Part shown: one piece after another, positions 8,130 to 15,178 of the stretch
Layout of the letters: every line of letters begins with the position of its first letter
How positions within the stretch are numbered: the stretch's first letter is position 1
Source: Sediminibacterium sp. Gen4
GTDB lineage: Bacteria > Bacteroidota > Bacteroidia > Chitinophagales > Chitinophagaceae
Assembly: GCA_013391385.1 (NCBI GenBank)
Contig: JACBFI010000034.1
Span: 1 to 37,465 of the forward strand
Reading direction: 5' to 3'
Length of the DNA: 37,465 bases
Program-made: the position numbers and the translations under genes
Notes under the pieces: generated by a model
What the model saw: the letters and a program-made list of their open reading frames with translations, nothing else
The model's database searches: none
Told to the model about the DNA's origin: nothing

Positions 8130-9143
8130 TTATTTTGATCCGTAAAGTTGTTGGTACAAAGCTAATTCAGTAGCAGTGGGTGAATATGCTTTTTTAACTC
8201 GACTCATTTTATTTCGTTGTGTAAAATAATAATCTCCAATATCGTTGGGATTGGTGACCAAAATAATGATATCGGGTTCAGCATATTTTGCACGTTCTGA
8301 AACCAAGCTTACCTGATCTTCAATGGTATATCCAATCACACCGGCATTGATGATCTCTGCATCAGGGAAACGTTGTTGCAATAAAGCAGTAAAAATTTGA
8401 CTGTTATCTAAAAAAGGAGAATAGAGCTGAGAATCACCCAATAATAGAATGCGTTGTTTTGATTTAGGGAAATTAAGATCGGTGTTCATTCTGAACCCTT
8501 GTTTATTAGTGATCAGTTGATAGGGAAGATTCTTACCTCCATCCAATGCCACATCCTGATTAGGGTCCAAATCCCCGAATACAGAAGACCTCTCTGTTTC
8601 AGTAAAAGTTTTCGTTGAACGATGTGAGCCATACTTACTAATAATAGGTTGATAGAGATCAGCAACGATTTTAGATCCGTTTACCGACCAATGACCATCC
8701 AGTGGCATTTGCGTGATTTTTTGTCCGGCAAAAGCTGTCAACGGATTCATACAGTCATATACATCCAGCCCTATTTTCTTACTGATAGATTGAATCAACG
8801 GAATCCCTTTTCTGCCGCTTATCGTGATTGCATCTCCTACTTCCGGAGAAAGAATAGTGACAATCAGTTTTGCGCCTAACTCATCGGATACTTTCTTGAG
8901 ATCTGTCAGCGATTGCTCATAACGTTCAACACAGGCATTATAAACAGCAATACCTGTATCACCTGCATTCAAAATAGCAGGTGTTTCGGGTACTTGAGGA
9001 TACTGACTGAGGTATTGTTCTCTTTGTTCATCTTTCGTTTCACTTACAACCGGATCCGTAATTGCTTCATCTTTATTTTTTTCATCCTTACAGGAGAACA
9101 ACACAAATAGAATCGTAAAAGCGAATAATTGCTTCTTGAGCAT
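8130..9143 (-). CDS. SGNH-hydrolase-like lipoprotein, partner of the MBOAT acyltransferase; motif order looks permuted
   Basis: 337 residues with lipobox LFSC (Cys18). The N-terminal part (about 60-170) resembles the second half of SGNH esterases: a helix, GAKLIVTILSP, then GLDVYD and finally DGHWSVNGSKIVAD, the block that normally carries the catalytic Asp-His near the C-terminus. The C-terminal part (about 225-310) resembles the first half: ILLLGDSQ (block I Ser), IINAGVIGYT (block II Gly) and TNPNDIGDYY (block III Asn). Such proteins help transfer acyl groups to surface polysaccharide, as AlgJ/AlgX do with AlgI. It is separated from the MBOAT gene by 9 bp, so the two form one operon. Whether it is active as an esterase or transferase is open. 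Confidence 0.75.
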   Translation of the reverse strand: MLKKQLFAFTILFVLFSCKDEKNKDEAITDPVVSETKDEQREQYLSQYPQVPETPAILNAGDTGIAVYNACVERYEQSLTDLKKVSDELGAKLIVTILSPEVGDAITISGRKGIPLIQSISKKIGLDVYDCMNPLTAFAGQKITQMPLDGHWSVNGSKIVADLYQPIISKYGSHRSTKTFTETERSSVFGDLDPNQDVALDGGKNLPYQLITNKQGFRMNTDLNFPKSKQRILLLGDSQLYSPFLDNSQIFTALLQQRFPDAEIINAGVIGYTIEDQVSLVSERAKYAEPDIIILVTNPNDIGDYYFTQRNKMSRVKKAYSPTATELALYQQLYGSK

Positions 9144-9152
9144 ATGTAAAAT

Positions 9153-10559
9153 TTAAAATCTGAAATAATAATATTCTTGCAAAGATAATTTCTTATGATA
9201 CAGGATTACGATCAAAACAATTGCCCCATACATCGTATATCTGATCCATTTGTTATTTGAAACATCTAATGGATGTTGCCTGAACCGTTGCATCCACTCC
9301 ATCAACAATAAAAGTAAACACCAATGTATATGTGCATATAAAAAAGTGGGTGGCCAACTAAAAGAGTGATTACTGATGAGGCTATTCCAATACTCCTTTG
9401 CTTTTACTAGATTTTCTGCTTTGAATAAAATGCGACTGAACGTAATCAAGTGAAAAGTCAGTAGGATTTTACCCAATGTTGCTAATGAAGGTAACCAACG
9501 ATGCTTGTCAGGTGCTTCATCATAATGCTTGATCTGGTTACAAAGTAAATACACAACATAATACACACCATTTAATAGACCCCATAATACAAAGTTGATA
9601 CTGGATCCATGCCATAAACCACTGAATAAAAAGATAAACAGAATCACTGCTATTGAGCCCATTTTCCCCAGCGAACGACCACCCAATGGTTTGTATAAAT
9701 AATCAGTCAGCCATCTCGTAAGTGAAGTATGCCATCTCCTCCAAAACTCACCCGGATTTCTACTCAAAAAAGGTGATTTGAAATTTTGAAACAAATCAAT
9801 ACTGAAAAGCTTAGCTACTCCACGGGCGATATCAGAATAAGCCGAAAAGTCTGCATAAATTTGAAAACTGAATAATACAATCCCTAAATACAAGGAAATG
9901 CTATTTAAACTTTCGGCTCTGGCAAAACAATAATCTACCGAAATACTAATATTATCTGCCACCACCATTTTCTTGAATAAACCCCAGATAATTTTTCGTA
10001 CAGCGGGTTCTATATTCGATGGATCAAATACTCTTTGTTGTTTAAACTGTCGTAAATGCTTGGTGGCCGCGGGGATAGGTCCTGCTAAAAGGTGAGGAAA
10101 GAAACTGATATAGGCCCCCAAACAAATCAAGTCTTTTTCCGGTTCAATTTTCTTCCGATACACATCAGTTACATAACCAATTGTACTGAACGTATAAAAA
10201 CTCAGACCAACGGGTACCAAAAATTTCAAGTTGTCAAAACGCGCACCCATTCCATTCACAATGTCAATACCGAAATTGGTGTACTTTAAAATCACCAGAC
10301 AAGAAGAGAGTAAAACAATAGATAGTATTAATGCCGGCTTTTGGAAGGAATTGATTTTACGAATCCATAAACCGGAAAGAAAAGCAACAAGAATGAGTCC
10401 ACCGAGATAAAAAACAAAACTATAATGTAGTTGACTGTAAAAATAAAAACTGGCAGTTAGTATGAGGATATTCTGTAGGTGCACTGATTTGGAACAACAC
10501 CAATATAGTAACAATACAGTGCTGCAAAACCACAAGAATTCCCATGTATTAAATTGCAT
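9153..10559 (-). CDS. MBOAT-family membrane O-acyltransferase (AlgI-like)
   Basis: 468 residues with about ten hydrophobic helices. The MBOAT core is clear: AGPIP (159-163), EFWRRWHTSLTRWLTDYLY (271-289) and the catalytic His317 in FSGLWHGSSINF. These enzymes move acetyl or other acyl groups from a cytoplasmic donor across the membrane to an exported glycan. The next gene encodes the periplasmic SGNH partner, so the pair probably O-acylates a surface polysaccharide. The polymer is unknown, and no polysaccharide synthase lies nearby. A TAnnTTTG box lies 33 bases upstream. Confidence 0.93.
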   Translation of the reverse strand: MQFNTWEFLWFCSTVLLLYWCCSKSVHLQNILILTASFYFYSQLHYSFVFYLGGLILVAFLSGLWIRKINSFQKPALILSIVLLSSCLVILKYTNFGIDIVNGMGARFDNLKFLVPVGLSFYTFSTIGYVTDVYRKKIEPEKDLICLGAYISFFPHLLAGPIPAATKHLRQFKQQRVFDPSNIEPAVRKIIWGLFKKMVVADNISISVDYCFARAESLNSISLYLGIVLFSFQIYADFSAYSDIARGVAKLFSIDLFQNFKSPFLSRNPGEFWRRWHTSLTRWLTDYLYKPLGGRSLGKMGSIAVILFIFLFSGLWHGSSINFVLWGLLNGVYYVVYLLCNQIKHYDEAPDKHRWLPSLATLGKILLTFHLITFSRILFKAENLVKAKEYWNSLISNHSFSWPPTFLYAHIHWCLLLLLMEWMQRFRQHPLDVSNNKWIRYTMYGAIVLIVILYHKKLSLQEYYYFRF

Positions 10560-10591
10560 TGACGGCTATTCGATCAGGAAATGGATATAAC

Positions 10592-10599
10592 CAAATATA
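10592..10599 (-). promoter_or_regulatory. -7 promoter box for the MBOAT-SGNH operon
   Basis: On the minus strand TATATTTG (10599-10592) fits TAnnTTTG exactly. It lies between the stop of the upstream gene (10613) and the MBOAT ATG (10559), giving a leader of roughly 25 bases. The match sits in an AT-rich stretch and no clear -33 TTG is visible, so it is a candidate only. Confidence 0.4.
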
Positions 10600-10612
10600 C
10601 TTTTTTTTGGGC

Positions 10613-11740
10613 TTATCCTTCCTCTTCAAATTTTTCTAATAAGAGCCGGATCTTTTCCTGTGCATTTTTTATTTGGATCTCTTTGGATCCAGAGAGATTA
10701 ATAATAGCATCATCTTCTGACTGATAAGACAACTGTGCTTGTAGCGTATATATACCATAAGGGATATCTTTCCCCGAAAAAGTATCTGCCTGGTCATCTT
10801 CAGGATTGATAAGAGATATGGCATCACCCCCATTTTTGGGTATCAATGCAACACCGGCAGCATTGAATCCGGCTTCTGCAATAGAAGCCCCATATTCACT
10901 TTTTGAAACAGATTCAGACAGATCCAGCATTACCTCCAGCTCACCAACATGATTTGAATGAGTGGTTGTAGATTGCGATGATGTGCCAAATGGCAATACC
11001 AAATCTTTCAACCGATCCAAAAAACGCATGACCCTTCCTGAGAAAAAACCAGAAATAAAAGCAAAAACAATTAGTCCGTTATTAACAGAAATATCAATCA
11101 TGCTATTATTGGAATCAATGAGATATTGATATCCCAATATCAAAACAATGGTACAAGTAGGTGCATAAAACATTTTAGCTACCTGTCCGGATATTTCGGC
11201 AGGATCAAAACTTCCGCTATCATCGTTTCCGGCGGTATGCAAACTTTTTGTATTGGCGATACTTACATAATAAATAAGGCTTACCAAAACACCCATCAGA
11301 CTCCACAACAAAGCTTCGATATACGTTTTATTCCCTGTTAACCAAAACACACTATGTACTAAGAATTTTTTTTCAGCAAAGAAGTCTATCACGCTTTCAT
11401 TATTCATTTTCGCAACAAGATCCATGGTTTGGGTAAACTCTTTTTGATCTAACTGTTGATGCATTTCACTTTTTAAGAACGCGATGAGATAGGCGTCTCG
11501 TTGTTGACGAAAAAAAGTAATGGAATCAATAGTTGCTGACTTGCTTGGATCATTATTCAAATACTTGTTCAAAACCAGTATTTGCTGTTTATCCAATTGC
11601 ACATATTGTTTCCCCTTCCAGATATTATGCGATGCTACATATCCGATAATGACTATTGACAATAACAAACACAACATCAGTAGCCAGCCACGACCACTCC
11701 AGGTTTTAGCTTGTAAAAATTGCATGTATTCGTTTTTCAT
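10613..11740 (-). CDS. Membrane protein of unknown function with C-terminal Ig-like domain
   Basis: 375 residues, not recognised as a named family. A transmembrane helix at about 18-35 is followed by an extracytoplasmic or helical segment (about 45-135). Three further hydrophobic helices follow (about 145-162, 192-208, 222-240). The C-terminal part (about 268-375) reads like a beta-sandwich of carboxypeptidase-regulatory type: LEVMLDLSES, GFNAAGVALIP and DIPYGIYTLQAQLSY. It ends in a charged coil. It follows the amidase gene by 8 bp on the same strand, so the two are probably one operon and may act together at the cell wall; that is inference. Confidence 0.7.
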   Translation of the reverse strand: MKNEYMQFLQAKTWSGRGWLLMLCLLLSIVIIGYVASHNIWKGKQYVQLDKQQILVLNKYLNNDPSKSATIDSITFFRQQRDAYLIAFLKSEMHQQLDQKEFTQTMDLVAKMNNESVIDFFAEKKFLVHSVFWLTGNKTYIEALLWSLMGVLVSLIYYVSIANTKSLHTAGNDDSGSFDPAEISGQVAKMFYAPTCTIVLILGYQYLIDSNNSMIDISVNNGLIVFAFISGFFSGRVMRFLDRLKDLVLPFGTSSQSTTTHSNHVGELEVMLDLSESVSKSEYGASIAEAGFNAAGVALIPKNGGDAISLINPEDDQADTFSGKDIPYGIYTLQAQLSYQSEDDAIINLSGSKEIQIKNAQEKIRLLLEKFEEEG

Positions 11741-11748
11741 ATTAGTAT

Positions 11749-12624
11749 TTATTGAGTATCTGTTAAAAGAGAACTAAACACCCATTCTTCCGCTGTATTA
11801 CTGATCTTACTCCATCCATTTCTTTCCTGGTATACCTGAACCTCTGTATCTTTTTTAATGACACGAAGTATTTTTTCATTTTTGTCCGGACCTAAACGCA
11901 CATTCAAAGCCGATGCTTTCACAACTTTCTTGGTAGCGTGTACAGTTGGTTTAGCCGATGGTTGTTCCATAGCCGATTCAATCAAGGGGAAAAAATTTGC
12001 TTCTGCTGCATCGATGGTATTTCCACCAAAAAATGCGGTACCCGGGCAAGACTTTTGTTCATTTCCAACTTGATGGGTATTGATCTTTTCATCACTAAAA
12101 CGAATTCCTCTCTGATCATACCAATGATGATACACTACTGTTTTTTTATTGGGTTGTAATTGAAATCGCTTGCATAACATCGCATTCAATCTGATGATTG
12201 TTTCTTGATGCGATGCAGTCATTACATCAGCACCGATATCAAAATTTCCAAAATGCTCTATGCAAATACCGCCAGTATTGGCTCCACGAATACCTGCGGG
12301 AACAAGATCAATGGGTCTGCATGAGGCAATATTGCCGGAAGGGAATGTGGTGATATGTTGTCCGATATCACTCCATTTTCTGTCATTGATATGTACCCGT
12401 CGCATCGATTCTAACCAATACATTTCCCCGCGTTGTGCAGTTAAATGAGTATAAGCCGGTTTCCAGGTATGATGATTCTGTATCACATTAATTACCCTGG
12501 AGAATTGTGTGGATTGTAAATAGGATTCAAAATCATCCGCAGAAAAAATCCTAAAGGATGCTAGTGGCATGGTATGCTGTATTGAGATAAATGATGATGG
12601 CGTTTCTCCGTGTGAATCCAGCAA
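11749..12624 (-). CDS. N-acetylmuramoyl-L-alanine amidase (PGRP/amidase_2 type) with C-terminal SH3b domain
   Basis: 291 residues. The amidase domain (about 40-215) has the zinc-site pieces HHTW (51-54), VVYHHWYD (163-170) and KSCPG (191-195), plus GGICIEHFGNFD. It would cleave the amide between MurNAc and L-Ala. The C-terminal bacterial SH3 domain (about 235-288: SALNVRLGP...WVFSSLL) binds the wall. There is no signal peptide, so export needs another route or the enzyme acts on recycled fragments or after lysis. A later Met at residue 19 (12570) could be the true start. The gene-free tract upstream holds a promoter and hairpins that may be its leader. Confidence 0.88.
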   Translation of the reverse strand: MLDSHGETPSSFISIQHTMPLASFRIFSADDFESYLQSTQFSRVINVIQNHHTWKPAYTHLTAQRGEMYWLESMRRVHINDRKWSDIGQHITTFPSGNIASCRPIDLVPAGIRGANTGGICIEHFGNFDIGADVMTASHQETIIRLNAMLCKRFQLQPNKKTVVYHHWYDQRGIRFSDEKINTHQVGNEQKSCPGTAFFGGNTIDAAEANFFPLIESAMEQPSAKPTVHATKKVVKASALNVRLGPDKNEKILRVIKKDTEVQVYQERNGWSKISNTAEEWVFSSLLTDTQ

Positions 12625-12639
12625 TTAGGGGGTGGGGGT

Positions 12640-12921
12640 AAAAAGAAGATCCGGATAGCATTTACCCGGATCATTGAACATTCCTCTGATTGGAATGCAG
12701 GATCTTGGCTTCATAGGACCAATCAGATTGCTTGCTTAACCCGGGGCTGTTACCGAATCACACCCCCCGATATGATCAGTAACAGTCCCACCAGGTATAT
12801 CGATAAAGGCTTTCACCTGATTATCAATAAGTTAGAAGAGATTTCAGTTTTGGTGCATTAACAGATGAGTGTTAATTTTAAACTGTTAAACGGTCGAAAG
12901 TTTAATAACCCCTTTCTTACT
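12640..12921 (-). ncRNA. Candidate structured small RNA, or attenuated leader of the amidase gene
   Basis: The 363-bp stretch 12625-12987 has no gene. On the minus strand a promoter at 12958-12928 points into it. Three stems follow: 12779-12789 with 12743-12753 (11 bp including one G-U), 12719-12727 with 12685-12693 (9 bp), and 12666-12672 with 12648-12654 (7 bp GATCCGG). The last one is followed by TTCTTTTT, as in an intrinsic terminator, 16 bases before the amidase ATG. A weak stem (12792-12796 with 12815-12819) also exists. The transcript would be about 280 nt. I do not recognise it as tmRNA, SRP RNA or RNase P; a 6S-type RNA is not excluded. Confidence 0.42.
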
Positions 12922-12927
12922 TGATGC

Positions 12928-12974
12928 CAAAATTATAGTTGTCTGCAATACCAGTCAACTGCGAAAATTCGCAG
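12928..12974 (-). promoter_or_regulatory. Strong Bacteroidota-type promoter (TTG-N20-TAATTTTG) next to a 16-bp palindrome
   Basis: On the minus strand TTG (12958-12956), 20 bases, then TAATTTTG (12935-12928) fits the -33/-7 consensus for the primary sigma factor of Bacteroidota. Directly beside the -33 lies CTGCGAAAATTCGCAG (12959-12974), two complementary 7-base arms around AA. It ends 13 bases before the GTG of the PAS-LuxR gene on the other strand, so a protein bound there could control both directions. The LuxR-type regulator itself is the obvious candidate, but that is inference. Confidence 0.5.
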
Positions 12975-12987
12975 GTATAGGTAAGAA

Positions 12988-13746
12988 GTGATTCATAAAG
13001 TATTTGCAGACATGGAACCAAGAGACCTGGGTAAGTATACGCGTTCATTTGTTACAGATACCCCCGCTGATCTTCAATCAGAAGAATTCAGGTATTTCAA
13101 TGAAACCATCCCAAAATTTCCGGAAGAAGGTATTTATATCTACTCCTTTGTTAAAGGCAGAATGATCTATGCACATGGTTGGGAAGAAGTACTCGGATAT
13201 CGTGATGATGAAATTACCATGCTGAAAATTGTGAGCATGACTGCGCCTGATTATGCACCTTTTGTGGATGAATTGAATGATAAAGCGCTTATGTTCATTC
13301 ATAAGACTTCCAGTGATCTGGATAAATACAGTTTCTTGATCGAGTCAAAAAAACTTCACAAGAACGGTTCTGAAGTTCCGATTGTTGCCAGAGTAGGTGT
13401 ATTTGAACATGAAAATGGAAAAGTAAAATCGATTATCGGTCGTTTTCAAGTGAATAGAAACCTGACATTCGGAAAAGTCATGCGCTATGCGGCATTCGGT
13501 CCGGATAAAGTTGAATTCGAAGAAGAGCTTAACAAGACACTATTTTACAAATACGCTATTTCCAATAAAGAGAGAGAAGCATTGGCCATGGTGGCGAAAG
13601 GATATTCTTTTAAAGAAATTGCTAATTTTTTCAACGTATCTCAATCTGCTATCGAGAAAAGAATCATTCCGTTATATAAGCGATTTGATGTAAAAAGCTT
13701 AACGCATTTGGTCAGCTTTGCTTATGAAAATCACATCCTTCCTTAA
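12988..13746 (+). CDS. PAS-domain LuxR-type transcriptional regulator
   Basis: 252 residues from GTG at 12988; an ATG at 13012 would shorten it by 8 residues. The N-terminal PAS-like domain (about 35-160) has GWEEVLGYRDDEI and a C-terminal GRFQV strand. The LuxR/GerE helix-turn-helix (about 183-245) reads ISNKEREALAMVAKGYSFKE then FNVSQSAIEKRI. This architecture binds a ligand or senses redox state and switches transcription. It lacks a receiver domain, so it is not a classical response regulator. Upstream lies a 16-bp palindrome that could be its operator. It converges with the P-loop ATPase gene with 4 bp between the stops. Confidence 0.85.
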   Translation: MIHKVFADMEPRDLGKYTRSFVTDTPADLQSEEFRYFNETIPKFPEEGIYIYSFVKGRMIYAHGWEEVLGYRDDEITMLKIVSMTAPDYAPFVDELNDKALMFIHKTSSDLDKYSFLIESKKLHKNGSEVPIVARVGVFEHENGKVKSIIGRFQVNRNLTFGKVMRYAAFGPDKVEFEEELNKTLFYKYAISNKEREALAMVAKGYSFKEIANFFNVSQSAIEKRIIPLYKRFDVKSLTHLVSFAYENHILP

Positions 13747-13750
13747 TAGA

Positions 13751-14785
13751 TCAGGATCTGCTAAGATGTATATGAGTGATATGTTCAGGAATTATTCCTA
13801 ACTGATGAAGCATTGTTTTCCAAGTTGACTCTAATTTCATTATACCTACCGAAGAAACATCACCCAATACCCAGATAACATTTGATTGTTTCAGGGCATT
13901 GACATTCTCAGTTGTATAATTGCCTGATCGCAAGTGTTGGAGAAAAGTTTCAGGTGTGATCAGTTCTGCATCACCGGGCAAGCCTGTATTGATATCATCA
14001 ACCACCAAGCAATGGGCTTTACGCCAACCCCATATATTACCTGGCACTTGCGGCTCCACGGGGTCTGGTTCTACAAAAGCACTGAATAATTTTATAGCCG
14101 TTGTGTATTTACAAGCCTCATGTTGTATAGACAATTCATTGGCCATGGCTACAGCCAAAGAAGTTTTTCCGGATTTGTACTCGCCTGAAATCAACAAGTG
14201 TTTCCCCGATTTCCTCTCAGCTAAAAATGCCAAGACTTTTTCCTTGTGCTCTTGTTCCATTTTCCATTTCCACTGACTTAACCTGAATTGGATAGGATAT
14301 TCTGCTGCTTGTTGAAACATTTTAGTGTGGTACCATTTTTTTGAGGCAGGATAAAGTATCAAACAAAGCAGCAATAAAATAATAGACAAGATCCAATGCC
14401 CTCCCAAAGCAATGGCGGCGAATAACGCACCAAAAATAAAAAAGCCCAGATCGGTTGCGGTATCATGAATAATATTTTTCCAATCAGGTTCAAATAATGC
14501 CCCTGCTTGTTTTTGTTGCTTCAGTGGTTTTCGAACATTGATGTATTCAAAAATAGTCCAGATCAAAGAAACGATGAGTGCAGATAACCAGGTTGCATTT
14601 TCCAGGTTAAAACAATAGTAGAGTAATAAGTAAATAAGATGCGTAGGAATATATCCTAACATGCAATGTCCGCACTGATTGGCCAGCCAGCCATAACTCA
14701 GGGTAATGCCTCTTTGTGAGTCTTTACCGATCAGGTCGTATCGAAGTTGTGCCTTGACTGTTGTAGCAGATAAACGGAATGGCAT
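13751..14785 (-). CDS. Membrane-anchored P-loop (AAA+-like) ATPase of unknown function
   Basis: 344 residues. The N-terminal half has four hydrophobic segments (about 42-58, 66-80, 112-127, 131-147), with a small Cys/His cluster NQCGHC (37-41) before the first. The C-terminal half is a nucleotide-binding domain: Walker A GEYKSGKTS (201-209), Walker B CLVVDD (259-264) and a sensor-like VIWVLGD (about 308-314). The C-terminal order resembles DnaC/IstB-like ATPases. I do not recognise the fusion with a membrane domain. The neighbours give no clear partner. A long hairpin (14808-14867) lies just upstream. Confidence 0.72.
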   Translation of the reverse strand: MPFRLSATTVKAQLRYDLIGKDSQRGITLSYGWLANQCGHCMLGYIPTHLIYLLLYYCFNLENATWLSALIVSLIWTIFEYINVRKPLKQQKQAGALFEPDWKNIIHDTATDLGFFIFGALFAAIALGGHWILSIILLLLCLILYPASKKWYHTKMFQQAAEYPIQFRLSQWKWKMEQEHKEKVLAFLAERKSGKHLLISGEYKSGKTSLAVAMANELSIQHEACKYTTAIKLFSAFVEPDPVEPQVPGNIWGWRKAHCLVVDDINTGLPGDAELITPETFLQHLRSGNYTTENVNALKQSNVIWVLGDVSSVGIMKLESTWKTMLHQLGIIPEHITHIHLSRS

Positions 14786-14807
14786 AGGTTGCGTTTATTG
14801 CATAAAT

Positions 14808-14867
14808 ATAGCCACAGATGTATAAGAATGAGACATCAAATCTTTGCTCTTATACCTCTGTGGCTAT
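14808..14867. repeat. Near-perfect 20-bp inverted repeat, 20-nt loop
   Basis: Left arm 14808-14827 and right arm 14848-14867 are complementary at 19 of 20 positions; each arm begins or ends with ATAGCCACAGA/TCTGTGGCTAT. In minus-strand direction it starts 21 bases after the stop of the 73-aa gene and lies just before the start of the ATPase gene (14785). It may act as a terminator or RNA-processing hairpin between them. No T-run follows, so it is not a textbook intrinsic terminator. Confidence 0.7.
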
Positions 14868-14887
14868 TGTATGTGTGGGTAGCCGAA

Positions 14888-15109
14888 CTATTCTTCTTCT
14901 TTATGAAGCGGATTACGACGTGTAGGGATGATCATTTTTTCATCTTCACTCAAGAACACCCAGAACTCATATAATGCAAAAATATCACCGGGAGTTTTGC
15001 TGTCGCCATTCTCACTTCTGCGCTCATAAGCACCTAATAATTCGCCATTATGTTTCAGCTCCAACAGCTTTTTTTCATGGCCTAGTTCTTTAAAACTTTC
15101 AATGGTCAT
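14888..15109 (-). CDS. Small conserved protein of unknown function (73 aa)
   Basis: 73 residues, soluble and charged. It begins MTIESFKELGHEKKL and has a central strand pattern LKHNGELLGAYERRS, then FALYEFWVFLSEDEKMIIP. The layout suggests a small beta-rich domain of the sort that is common and unnamed in Chitinophagaceae. I do not recognise a family. It stands alone between the pullulanase operon upstream and the P-loop ATPase downstream, with a long hairpin after its stop. Confidence 0.6.
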   Translation of the reverse strand: MTIESFKELGHEKKLLELKHNGELLGAYERRSENGDSKTPGDIFALYEFWVFLSEDEKMIIPTRRNPLHKEEE

Positions 15110-15178
15110 ACCTTATTGATTTTGTGCAAATATAGGGTTATCTATTCTTTAGATACACCTAAATAATAACGACGTACA

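Noticed and set aside
12640-12921. tmRNA, SRP RNA or RNase P for the gene-free tract
   Set aside because: I do not see the GGATTCGAC-type tmRNA start, the GGAAGCAGCC SRP loop or the RNase P core; only a generic hairpin series is evident.
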